Positions 1-6,384 of a stretch of DNA of 6,453 nucleotides are shown in pieces. The stretch is from JAUIHN01 sp964556075 (GTDB taxonomy: Bacteria > Patescibacteriota > Saccharimonadia > Saccharimonadales > Saccharimonadaceae). The stretch is from contig CAZKUV010000040.1 in NCBI GenBank assembly GCA_964556075.1, positions 1-6,453 of the forward strand, given 5' to 3'. Positions within the stretch are counted from its first letter, which is position 1. Each line of letters begins with the position of its first letter. Position numbers and translations under genes: made by a program. Below the pieces are notes generated by a model. The model ran no database searches, was not told the DNA's origin, and saw nothing but the letters and a program-made list of their open reading frames with translations.

Positions 1-89
1 TTCTCGGGATCGATAGCCATTACCTTTATACCGGTTTGGCTAATGTCGAGGCCGATAATCGGTTTGTCTTTATGGAAAAGTTTAGTCAT
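1..89 (-). CDS. pilM: PilM, type IV pilus assembly protein (N-terminal 29 codons only)
   Basis: The reverse strand from the ATG at 89 reads MTKLFHKDKPIIGLDISQTG and continues IKVMAIDPE to the window edge. The pattern of a short basic start, then KPxIGLDIS and xxIKVMAI, is the opening of PilM, an actin-like (FtsA-fold) cytoplasmic protein. The GLDIS stretch corresponds to the first phosphate-binding loop of the nucleotide-binding fold. In known systems PilM binds the PilN N-terminus and links the PilB/PilC motor to the alignment complex. The gene follows pilC on the same strand after a 56-bp gap, consistent with a pil operon. A weak purine stretch (GAGTGG) lies about 7 bases before the start. 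The rest of the gene lies outside the window, so the call rests on 29 residues plus context. Another actin-like ATPase is the main alternative, but the pilB-pilC neighbourhood argues against it. Confidence 0.82.
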   Translation of the reverse strand, partial: MTKLFHKDKPIIGLDISQTGIKVMAIDPE

Positions 90-146
90 TATGCCCACTC
101 TAATAGTTTATATCAGTATACCATGAGCATTATGACATTGTACCGT

Positions 147-1382
147 TTAGCCTTTGATATTTTGCGAAAGGCTAGCAATCGGTCCCATGACGCTGGCAGC
201 GATGACACCGACCATACTGCCCATGATGAGAATCATCAAAGGCTCAATAATAGAGCTAATTCCTTCGATGGCGACATCGACCTCTTCCTCGTAGAAGTCG
301 GCCACCTTGACGAGAACAATATCCGTTTGACCAGTTTCTTCTCCAACCGCGAGCATCTGAGCGACGATTGAAGGAAAAATCGGGTATTGGGCAATGACGG
401 AAGAGAGGGGAGCACCGTTCTTTACCTCCTCTGCTGCTTGAGCGAGGGCCTCCTCGTAGACAACGTTACCGACGGCACGGGAGGTCACGCTTAGCGCTTC
501 GAGAACTGCGACACCAGCACCTATCAGTGCAGAGAACGTTCTGGCGAATCGTGCGACCGCGACCTTTTGGACCAACGGACCAACCCCTGGGACTTTAAGC
601 ATGAACCGATGAAACAGAGCTTTACCCCTCGGGGTCTTTAGGAATCTGAGGAAAGCATAAATCCCGGCTGCAACTACTGGCAGGACGATATACCAGAAAT
701 TTATGATGAAGTCACTTATGCCTAGCATGACTTGGGTGAGCATTGGCAACTCGGCATCTTCGCCGCCAAGGTCTTTGAGGATATTACCGATTCTCGGAAT
801 GACGAATAGCATCAGCCCGAAAAAGGCGAGAATCGTTATACCTACCAGCACCATCGGGTAGGTCATGGCGCTCTTGATTTTCTTGCGCATCGTAGCGTTC
901 TTTTCCTGCTGCATGGCAAGTCGTTTGAGAATATCGTCAAGGATACCAGCTGCTTCACCTGCCCTCACCATGTTGACATATACGTCATCAAAAATGGAGG
1001 GATGTTTCGCAAGCGCATCCGCAACACCTGTGCCGTTCTCGACATCTGAGATTACCTTCCCCAAAGTCTTCTTAAGAGCTGGACTTTCAGTATTCGCTTC
1101 AAGGGAAATTAATGAACGAAGCAGTGGCACTCCTGCGCCAACCATAGCGCTAAGTTCCCTAGTGAAGAGGACAAGGTCGGTCATCTTCACTTTTTTCGGT
1201 AGGAGTCCTTTTCCTGACTTTGAGCCTTTGGAAAGCAAGCCTTTTGAGTTTTCTTTAATGCTGATTGGACGTAGACCCTGTTTTTTCAGCGCAGCCGCTA
1301 CCCCTGAGCGATCAGCAGTAGTAATAGTACCTTTGATAATCTTATTGCTTCCATCGGTGGCGAGGTAATGAAATACTGGCAT
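147..1382 (-). CDS. pilC: PilC, type IV pilus inner-membrane platform protein (GspF family)
   Basis: At 411 residues this is the usual length for PilC, the polytopic membrane platform on which the PilB motor acts during pilin polymerisation. Two tandem T2SSF domains are visible, at about residues 70-195 and 275-400. Each opens with a matching motif (FTRELSAMVGAGVPLL at 73-88; FARTFSALIGAGVAVLEAL at 279-297). Each also contains a V/A-GE-xxG signature (MVRAGEAAGILDD at 138-150; MLAVGEETGQTD at 343-354). Hydrophobic helices lie at about 175-197, 226-246 and 378-400. The last one carries the family signature EPLMILIMGSMVG. An N-terminal segment (1-60) precedes the first domain, with a Lys/Ser/Gly-rich linker at about 44-66. 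The start follows an AAGGAA Shine-Dalgarno sited in the last codons of pilB, whose stop is only 5 bp upstream, so translation is probably coupled. No damage is seen. Confidence 0.96.
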   Translation of the reverse strand: MPVFHYLATDGSNKIIKGTITTADRSGVAAALKKQGLRPISIKENSKGLLSKGSKSGKGLLPKKVKMTDLVLFTRELSAMVGAGVPLLRSLISLEANTESPALKKTLGKVISDVENGTGVADALAKHPSIFDDVYVNMVRAGEAAGILDDILKRLAMQQEKNATMRKKIKSAMTYPMVLVGITILAFFGLMLFVIPRIGNILKDLGGEDAELPMLTQVMLGISDFIINFWYIVLPVVAAGIYAFLRFLKTPRGKALFHRFMLKVPGVGPLVQKVAVARFARTFSALIGAGVAVLEALSVTSRAVGNVVYEEALAQAAEEVKNGAPLSSVIAQYPIFPSIVAQMLAVGEETGQTDIVLVKVADFYEEEVDVAIEGISSIIEPLMILIMGSMVGVIAASVMGPIASLSQNIKG

Positions 1383-1387
1383 GTCTG

Positions 1388-3175
1388 TTATTCCTTCGTT
1401 ACGCGCATAACTTCCTCTATGGAGGTGTTACCGCGGAGCATTTTAATCAAACCGTCAGTCTGCATTGTGAGCATGCCCTCGCTAATTGCTTGATCTTGGA
1501 TTTCTTGGCTAGTAGCGTTGGCCATAATCAGCTTTTGGATTGCGAGACTAGTGCCGAGTACTTCATAAACACCAATGCGTCCCTTGTACCCAGTATGGTT
1601 GCATTCCTCGCAGCCGTCGGAATTAGCTCGCCATACGGTTGTAATTTTCTCGGGGGTCGTACTGAGTGGCGTATCGTCACCAACTTTCTGTTCATTTGCC
1701 TGCTTTTCAAGCTCATGTACTATTTGCATTTTCTTGTCTTCAGGAAAGTTGAATAATTTGAGCAGAGTCGCGAGCTCTTCGGGAGAAGGCTCGTGGTGCT
1801 CGCGACAGAATTTGCAGAGACGGCGCACCAGTCGCTGCCCCACGACAGCTTTTACCGTGCTTGCAATCAGGAATGGCTCGATACCCATATCAAGCAGACG
1901 CGGGAGAGTCGTGGCTGCATTGTTGGTGTGAAGGGTGCTAAAGACCAAGTGACCGGTAAGAGCGGCCTGGACACCTAAATTAGCCGTCTCGCTGTCTCGA
2001 ATCTCACCGACCATGATAATGTTAGGGTCCTGACGGAGGAGAGCTCTTAGACCGGATGCGAAAGTCATGCCGGCCTTGACGTTGGTCTGAACCTGGTTAA
2101 CTCCCTTTATCTTATACTCAACAGGATCCTCAATTGTCGAAATATTAACGTCAGGAGTATTAAGTTGGGTGAGAATACTGAATAAGCTGGTCGACTTACC
2201 GGAACCGGTCGGACCCGTGACAAGTATCATGCCGTTTGGTTCGCGCATAGCGTCCGAGATGACCTCGAGTGATCGTCCCCAGTACCCGAGCTCTTCAAGC
2301 GTGACCGCCTGATTCGATTCATTCAAAATACGCATGACCACCTTCTCGCCGTCGCTAATTGGAAGTGTGCTCACACGAAGCGCATACTGTTTATTTGCTA
2401 CGGTAATCTTGAAGCGACCATCCTGTGGAACGCGGTGCTCGTCGATCTTAAGGTTAGACAGAATTTTAATGCGGCTGATTAGAGATCCCAGGACGTTGAT
2501 TGGTAGCCGGTTAACTTCTTTTAACACGCCATCGATTCGATAGCGAATTTGGACATAGTCTTCGCGTGGTTCGATGTGGATGTCACTCGCACTACTTCTA
2601 ACCGCGTACTCGAGGAGAAGATTGACCGTTTTAGCGACTGGCGAATCCTCGGCGACATCCTCAGCCGTAACTTGTTGCTGTGTGGCGGTAGGGTTTTCTT
2701 CGACATGCGTGTCGATGACCTTACTGAGCTCTTGACTCACGTCGCCTCGATAAGCTTGCAGACAATTCAGGATATTTTCGTGTGTGGCAACATAAAGCTT
2801 AATGTTTTCACCGATTTCTTTCTGTATGAAACTTACAGCCTGAACGTCATCTGGGTCATCCATGGCAAGGTGGGATACGCCGTCTTCGTCTATCTTGAAG
2901 AGTATTGCGTTATATTGCCTAGCGATCCGTTCAGGGATCTTAGAAAGGACATCTTTAGGAATGTCCTTAGGATCAAGCTCGATAAAGGGCAAGTTCGCAT
3001 AATCCGCGAACAGCTTCGCTAGCGTTTTTTCGTCGGCGACGCCATCGTTGATTACCAGCTCGTGAAGAGACTGTTCGGGATTAGATCTCTCCTCTTTGAG
3101 AGCTTCAATCTTCTCAAGGGTAGCGAGTCCGCTACGTATAAGCAGTTTTTCTAGTGTCGAATCAGATATGCGCAT
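1388..3175 (-). CDS. pilB: PilB, type IV pilus extension ATPase (GspE/PilB family)
   Basis: This 595-residue protein is the cytoplasmic hexameric ATPase that powers pilus assembly. An N-terminal MshEN/T2SSE_N-type domain spans about residues 1-140, followed by a polar linker (145-180). The ATPase core holds Walker A GPTGSGKST (321-329), the Asp box STIEDPVEY (346-354), Walker B IIMVGEIRD (386-394) and the His box GHLVFSTLHTN (408-418). The N2 domain signature SDIHIEP lies at 197-203. A zinc-binding tetracysteine motif is present as C454xxC457 and C522xxC525. The extended N-terminal domain and the tetracysteine point to PilB rather than the retraction ATPase PilT. The 64 residues between the two cysteine pairs make a long charged insert. 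The N-terminal domain does not obviously keep the RLGxxL-type c-di-GMP-binding pattern. The gene heads the pilB-pilC-pilM operon. The start has only a distant GGAG (10 bases away) and a TATAAT 14 bases upstream. Confidence 0.97.
   Translation of the reverse strand: MRISDSTLEKLLIRSGLATLEKIEALKEERSNPEQSLHELVINDGVADEKTLAKLFADYANLPFIELDPKDIPKDVLSKIPERIARQYNAILFKIDEDGVSHLAMDDPDDVQAVSFIQKEIGENIKLYVATHENILNCLQAYRGDVSQELSKVIDTHVEENPTATQQQVTAEDVAEDSPVAKTVNLLLEYAVRSSASDIHIEPREDYVQIRYRIDGVLKEVNRLPINVLGSLISRIKILSNLKIDEHRVPQDGRFKITVANKQYALRVSTLPISDGEKVVMRILNESNQAVTLEELGYWGRSLEVISDAMREPNGMILVTGPTGSGKSTSLFSILTQLNTPDVNISTIEDPVEYKIKGVNQVQTNVKAGMTFASGLRALLRQDPNIIMVGEIRDSETANLGVQAALTGHLVFSTLHTNNAATTLPRLLDMGIEPFLIASTVKAVVGQRLVRRLCKFCREHHEPSPEELATLLKLFNFPEDKKMQIVHELEKQANEQKVGDDTPLSTTPEKITTVWRANSDGCEECNHTGYKGRIGVYEVLGTSLAIQKLIMANATSQEIQDQAISEGMLTMQTDGLIKMLRGNTSIEEVMRVTKE
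1391..1396 (-). promoter_or_regulatory. Shine-Dalgarno of pilC inside the pilB 3' end
   Basis: The minus strand reads AAGGAA, 8 bases before the pilC ATG. It overlaps the penultimate Lys and Glu codons of pilB, so ribosomes finishing pilB are placed to restart at pilC. It also fixes the pilC start. Confidence 0.7.
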
Positions 3176-3189
3176 AGTGCTTACGCTCC

Positions 3190-3195
3190 ATTATA
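3190..3195 (-). promoter_or_regulatory. Putative -10 element for the pilBCM operon
   Basis: The minus strand carries a perfect TATAAT whose last base is 14 bases upstream of the pilB ATG. A transcript starting about 7 bases downstream would have a leader of only about 8 bases. No convincing -35 hexamer is seen at 16-18 bp spacing (the 17-bp position reads ATGGCT). The assignment rests on the -10 match, its place in a divergent intergenic region and the lack of any other candidate. Confidence 0.5.
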
Positions 3196-3233
3196 CGGAA
3201 TATAGCAAAAAGAGCCATACGCTTAGGGGAATG

Positions 3234-3239
3234 TATAAT
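3234..3239 (+). promoter_or_regulatory. Putative -10 element for tsaE-tsaB
   Basis: A perfect TATAAT lies 10 bases before the ATG at 3250. Transcription would begin around 3246, leaving a leader of about 4 bases, which is effectively leaderless. No Shine-Dalgarno precedes this ATG, which fits. No -35 match is seen at 3211-3216 (AGAGCC). The expected -35 positions of this promoter and of the opposing pilB promoter coincide at about 3211-3218. Confidence 0.5.
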
Positions 3240-3249
3240 AGAGATCAGT

Positions 3250-3707
3250 ATGGATTTCGATGTTAATAGCGAAAGAGAGATGAGAGCTTTTGGTGCGAGG
3301 CTGGGCGCGTTGCTTCAGGGTGGCGATTTTGGGTCGCTGTTGTCGGCGTGTGCGCGGCTGGAAAAACGACGCTTGTCAAAGCGATCGCGACAGGTATGGG
3401 TATCACTGAAGATATAGGAAGCCCTAGTTATACGTTAGGCCAGATTTATGAGGCGCCTCATGGTATGCGCCTAATGCACTATGACTTTTATCGTCTCAAT
3501 GATCCCGGGATACTAGAAAATGAACTCGAGGAAGCGGCCACTGATTCGAGGATGGTCATTGTTATCGAGTGGGGTGCGATTGTCGCAAACGTCTTGCCTA
3601 AAGATCATCTTATTATTAGAATCCTTCCAATTAGTGAGACTGAGCGTAAGGTCAGTGTGTCTGGAGAGGGTGCGACCAGCCAGAGAGTGTTGGAGGGTCT
3701 GCGATGA
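3250..3707 (+). CDS. tsaE: TsaE, t6A tRNA-modification ATPase, interrupted by an apparent frameshift
   Basis: TsaE is a P-loop ATPase that works with TsaB and TsaD to make N6-threonylcarbamoyladenosine at tRNA position 37. The gene is split between two frames. From ATG 3250 one frame gives a good TsaE N-terminus (MDFDVNSEREMRAFGARLGA, then LLQGGDF, to 3330), but it runs out at TAG 3415-3417. The rest is read in the frame of 3333-3707: VAVVGVCAAGKTT (P-loop GxxxxGKT), then SPSYTLGQIY, the MHYDFYRL Walker B-like motif and VIEWG, all family hallmarks. Joined, the product is about 151 residues, normal for TsaE. The switch point is at about 3328-3333 (GATTTTGGGTC). Removing one T and one G would give GGD-LVAVVG, the family-typical reading. 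The GTG at 3348 lies inside the P-loop and is not a credible start. The P-loop also departs from the usual G[DE]LGAGKT. Sequencing error, true mutation and programmed slippage are all possible; the family call is firm. Confidence 0.88.
3692..3697 (+). promoter_or_regulatory. Shine-Dalgarno of tsaB
   Basis: GGAGGG lies 6 bases before the tsaB ATG, within the last codons of tsaE. Together with the ATGA stop/start overlap it indicates translational coupling, and it decides the tsaB start at 3704. Confidence 0.75.
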
Positions 3708-4090
3708 TTCTTTTACTCGACACCTCGACGAGTATTTGCAAGTTATGGCTGGCTGATGGCGATGACTGGCGCGAGTCTTCATGGGATGCCGACCGAGAAC
3801 TTGCTAAAGGAATTCTTAGGTACCTCGAATCTGAACTGAAAATCGGTGGAAAATCATTTGAACATTTGACTGGGATCGGGGTATTCAGGGGACCTGGAAG
3901 TTTTACCGGGTTACGTATTGGTCTGACCGTACTTAACACGCTGGCGGATTCACTACAACTTCCAATTGTGGGGGAAACAGGTGATGATTGGACGAATCGT
4001 GCGGTTGATCGGCTTCAGAAGGGTGAAAATGACAAACTGGTCCTCCCGCTGTATGGACGCGCAGCGCACGTGACAAAACCTCGAAAATAG
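3704..4090 (+). CDS. tsaB: TsaB, t6A biosynthesis scaffold protein, short form
   Basis: TsaB (YeaZ) is an inactive ASKHA-fold paralogue of TsaD that dimerises with TsaD and recruits TsaE during t6A synthesis. Visible features are the N-terminal strand MILLLDTSTS (1-10) and the hallmark GPGSFTGLRIG (63-73) followed by a helix with LNTLADSLQLPIVG. The C-terminus LPLYGRAAHVTKPRK resembles the end of full-length TsaB (P-x-Y-x-R). The protein has only 128 residues, against about 220-230 in E. coli or Bacillus. Because both the N-terminal lobe and the C-terminal tail motif are present, the missing part seems to be internal (most of the second lobe) rather than a truncation of the gene. The ATG overlaps the tsaE TGA (ATGA), so the two are coupled. 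tsaD is not in the window. Confidence 0.9.
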   Translation: MILLLDTSTSICKLWLADGDDWRESSWDADRELAKGILRYLESELKIGGKSFEHLTGIGVFRGPGSFTGLRIGLTVLNTLADSLQLPIVGETGDDWTNRAVDRLQKGENDKLVLPLYGRAAHVTKPRK

Positions 4091-4091
4091 C

Positions 4092-4121
4092 TTGCTTATG
4101 CAGCGTAAAAAGCGCTACTAT
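4092..4121 (+). promoter_or_regulatory. Possible promoter for rny
   Basis: TTGCTT (4092-4097) and TACTAT (4116-4121) are separated by 18 bp just after the tsaB stop at 4090. They would start transcription near 4128 and leave a leader of about 119 bases before rny. Both hexamers are imperfect. The remaining gap (4122-4229) is T-rich with no small ORF, riboswitch or clear terminator, so read-through from tsaB remains possible. Confidence 0.3.
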
Positions 4122-4229
4122 AGAGACAGCCTTTTTTATGCTAGGCTATTTATGAAACTTTGAAGATTTCCCGAGTTGACCTGATTAGTTTTACTACTTT
4201 TCTTATGTTTTTCTTTTGACGGCGACTTC

Positions 4230-4239
4230 GGAGAAAGGA
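4230..4239 (+). promoter_or_regulatory. Shine-Dalgarno of rny
   Basis: GGAGAAAGGA ends 7 bases before the ATG at 4247. It contains two overlapping SD cores (GGAG and AAGGA), is the strongest ribosome site in the window, and fixes the rny start. Confidence 0.8.
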
Positions 4240-4246
4240 ACTCGAT

Positions 4247-5737
4247 ATGGTATTAGCAGTCATTGCCTCAATCGTAGGGGTTGCTCTTGGTGTGGGCGGA
4301 ACATTTGCCTACGAGCGCAGAAAACAAGCTTCCAGCAAAACAAAGAGCGAAGAAATACTTTCCAAGGCAAACAGAGAAGCTAGTAAGATTATTCTCAAAG
4401 CAAAGGATGAGGCTCTGCAGCTTGAAAATGAGCGACGCAAAGAATGGAATAAGACGGAGAATCGGTTAGCAGAACGCGAAAAAGCGCTTGATAAGAAACT
4501 GGATGAACTGGATCGACGCAGTGAAAAACTTCGCTCTCAGGAAGATGAGATTGAAGAGCTCAAGGAAGAGGTACATAAGATTCGTGCTCGACAGCAAGAG
4601 AAGCTCGAAAAAATTGCTGGCCTAAAGAAATCGGAAGCGGCTGAAAAGCTGATGAAGATGACGGAGCGTGATATCCGCCAAGACCTAGTTGGTTTAGTAA
4701 GCAAGTTGCAGCACGATGTCATGGAAGATGCTGAAGAAATTGCGCAGACCATTCTTGTTACCGCGATGGAACGGATGGCTAGCGAAGTAACGGCCGAGCG
4801 AACTGTGACAGCGGTCAAGCTAACTGATGAAGAAATGAAAGGTCGTATTATCGGAAAAGAAGGACGTAACATCCAAGCGCTACAGCGCGCTACAGGTGTC
4901 GACATTCTTGTCGATGATACACCTGGTATGATTATTCTTTCCAGCTTTGATCCAGTCCGCCGTCAGATTGCTCGCTTGTCGCTTGAAATGCTCATGAAAG
5001 ACGGCCGAATCCATCCAGGACGCATCGAAGAAGTCGTTGAAAAAGCCAAAAAGCAAATTGAAAAAGAAATTGTTAGGGCAGGAGAAGATGCTGCTCGCGA
5101 AGTTGGCGTGGTTGGTATTCCGAAGGACATGCTGCATCTCCTTGGAGAATTGAAATACCGAACCAGCTACGGACAAAACGTACTCATGCATAGCACGGAG
5201 ATGGCACATATGGCAGGTCTCATAGCCGAAGAGATTGGTGCGAACGTCCAGACGGTTAAGATCGCGACGTTACTCCATGATGTCGGAAAGGCTGTCACCC
5301 ATAAAATTGAAGGGAAACACCACCACATAGGTGCGGAGCTTGCGAGGAAATACGGCATGAGCGAAGCTATCGCTCATGCGATTGAAGCTCATCATGACGA
5401 TATCGACGCGACAACACCTGAGGCGATAGTCGTCCGTATCGTCGATGCGATTTCCGCCGCACGTCCAGGAGCGCGCAATATCAGCGCAGAGAACTTTATC
5501 GAACGTATGCGTGAGCTTGAGAATGTCGCTACAAGTTTTACCGGAATCGATAAAGCCTATGCCATCAGTGCCGGACGCGAAGTTCGTGTGATCGTGAAAC
5601 CAGAAAGCATAGACGATTTATCGGCTATCAAATTAGCGAGAGATATCGCGACGAAAATCGAAAGTACAATGCAGTATCCAGGCACGATTAAAGTCAACGT
5701 TATTCGGGAAACTCGTGCGGTCGAATTCGCGAAATAA
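4247..5737 (+). CDS. rny: RNase Y, membrane-anchored endoribonuclease
   Basis: RNase Y starts mRNA decay by endonucleolytic cleavage at the inner face of the membrane. At 496 residues it is slightly shorter than Bacillus RNase Y (about 520). The order of parts is canonical. A single N-terminal membrane helix spans about 2-22. A long charged coiled coil, rich in Glu, Lys and Arg, covers about 28-140. A KH RNA-binding domain carries GRIIGKEGRN at 199-208 and the TGVDILVDDTPG stretch after it. An HD phosphohydrolase domain has NVLMHS (His315), TLLHDVGKA (His344-Asp345), the following HHHIG, and RIVDAISAARPGAR (Asp400). The C-terminal domain includes AGREVRVIV at 442-450. All expected metal-binding His and Asp residues appear intact. 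It follows tsaE-tsaB on the same strand after 156 bp and has its own strong ribosome site. Its stop lies 3 bp from the stop of the opposing gene. Confidence 0.97.
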   Translation: MVLAVIASIVGVALGVGGTFAYERRKQASSKTKSEEILSKANREASKIILKAKDEALQLENERRKEWNKTENRLAEREKALDKKLDELDRRSEKLRSQEDEIEELKEEVHKIRARQQEKLEKIAGLKKSEAAEKLMKMTERDIRQDLVGLVSKLQHDVMEDAEEIAQTILVTAMERMASEVTAERTVTAVKLTDEEMKGRIIGKEGRNIQALQRATGVDILVDDTPGMIILSSFDPVRRQIARLSLEMLMKDGRIHPGRIEEVVEKAKKQIEKEIVRAGEDAAREVGVVGIPKDMLHLLGELKYRTSYGQNVLMHSTEMAHMAGLIAEEIGANVQTVKIATLLHDVGKAVTHKIEGKHHHIGAELARKYGMSEAIAHAIEAHHDDIDATTPEAIVVRIVDAISAARPGARNISAENFIERMRELENVATSFTGIDKAYAISAGREVRVIVKPESIDDLSAIKLARDIATKIESTMQYPGTIKVNVIRETRAVEFAK

Positions 5738-5740
5738 CCT

Positions 5741-6331
5741 TTATACTAACTGTTTTGGGTCAATAGAGAGCAGGCGTGCGGTTATGTACTGCGCGCTGAA
5801 CCATAACAGGGAGATGAGCGCGAGTCCGGATCCTACCATAAGTACTATTTCGAGCGGGAGGGGAAGCTCGACTAGCTTTCCGAAATACAATAATCCGACA
5901 GGGAGTACTACTGATAGAAGCTTCATTAATTTAACCAATTGAACCGTCAAACGCTTCTTTTCCTTCTTTGGCAGTTTCTTGTGTTTGGCGACAAGTGGCA
6001 GCGCGGATGTAGCAGCCTTGGTTGTGACGGTTTTTCCTGTCTTAGCAACTGCAATAGGAATTCTGACAAAAATTAACACGGTTAAAAGAACGACGGTCAC
6101 CGTTACCGCTCCAACAATCATTAGAGCAATAGGGGATATTCCTTCTGAAACAGTCGGTGCGACAAGCTGTTCTTCCTTAGGAACTGGCAATAGAAATTCT
6201 TCCACATGCTCGTTTGAAAGAATTATCGGAAGAAAAATAACTCCAACCCAGCACCATAAGAAAAAGCAGAAAAAATAGCCGAGCGTACCAAATATATTAG
6301 CGATAAGCACCTTTTTAGAATTCTTCTTCAT
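5741..6331 (-). CDS. Hypothetical four-helix membrane protein
   Basis: I do not recognise this 196-residue protein. Hydrophobic segments lie at about residues 10-38, 66-96, 136-152 and 158-181. The N-terminus is basic (MKKNSKK). The loop at 39-65 is acidic and proline-containing. The loop at 97-135 is strongly basic (KHKKLPKKEKKR at 116-127). By the positive-inside rule both ends and the basic loop would be cytoplasmic. TM1 is rich in aromatic residues and cysteine (YFFCFFLWCW). The sequence looks like real coding sequence: a long open frame, typical membrane-protein composition, and a position tightly convergent with rny. There is no Shine-Dalgarno before the ATG. A TACACT hexamer lies 6 bases upstream, so a leaderless transcript is possible. 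The basic loop might bind nucleic acid or phospholipid, but that is speculation. It may belong to a lineage-restricted family. Confidence 0.75.
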   Translation of the reverse strand: MKKNSKKVLIANIFGTLGYFFCFFLWCWVGVIFLPIILSNEHVEEFLLPVPKEEQLVAPTVSEGISPIALMIVGAVTVTVVLLTVLIFVRIPIAVAKTGKTVTTKAATSALPLVAKHKKLPKKEKKRLTVQLVKLMKLLSVVLPVGLLYFGKLVELPLPLEIVLMVGSGLALISLLWFSAQYITARLLSIDPKQLV

Positions 6332-6347
6332 GTAACAAGTGTACTAC

Positions 6348-6384
6348 AACGAAATACCGTCGATGTGATCTACGGTATTTTGTT
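6348..6384. repeat. Imperfect 13-bp inverted repeat upstream of the membrane-protein gene
   Basis: AACGAAATACCGT (6348-6360) and ACGGTATTTTGTT (6372-6384) are inverted copies with one mismatch (a G-U pair in plus-strand RNA), around an 11-base spacer. Nine central base pairs are perfect. On the plus strand the right arm ends in TTTTGTT, which makes it weakly terminator-like, but no plus-strand gene ends nearby. On the minus strand the repeat starts 16 bases before the ATG at 6331 and would cover the -35 region of a promoter using TACACT at 6338-6343. A protein-binding operator or a hairpin are both possible. The rest of 6385-6453 shows no gene. Confidence 0.55.

Noticed and set aside
115..120. 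TATACT on the minus strand as an internal promoter for pilM
   Set aside because: The -35 position at 17-bp spacing (GTACAA) is a poor match, and the gene fits as the third gene of the pilB operon. Not strong enough to list.
36..371. Plus-strand open frame of 111 codons at the left end
   Set aside because: It lies antisense to pilM and pilC, has no ribosome site, and its translation shows no recognisable domain. It is a shadow of the minus-strand genes.
865..1368. Plus-strand open frame of 167 codons antisense to pilC
   Set aside because: It lies wholly within the well-supported pilC gene. Its serine- and proline-rich composition is typical of a reverse-complement shadow.
2549..3022. Plus-strand open frame of 157 codons antisense to pilB
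   Set aside because: It lies inside pilB, has no domain or ribosome site, and pilB is unambiguous here.
3348..3707. GTG at 3348 as the true start of tsaE
   Set aside because: It begins inside the P-loop, removing the first glycine and the whole N-terminal strand, while an excellent TsaE N-terminus exists just upstream in another frame.
4128..4147. AGCCT...AGGCT hairpin as a terminator after tsaB
   Set aside because: The T-run is in the loop, not after the stem, and the stem is only 5 bp, so it does not fit an intrinsic terminator.
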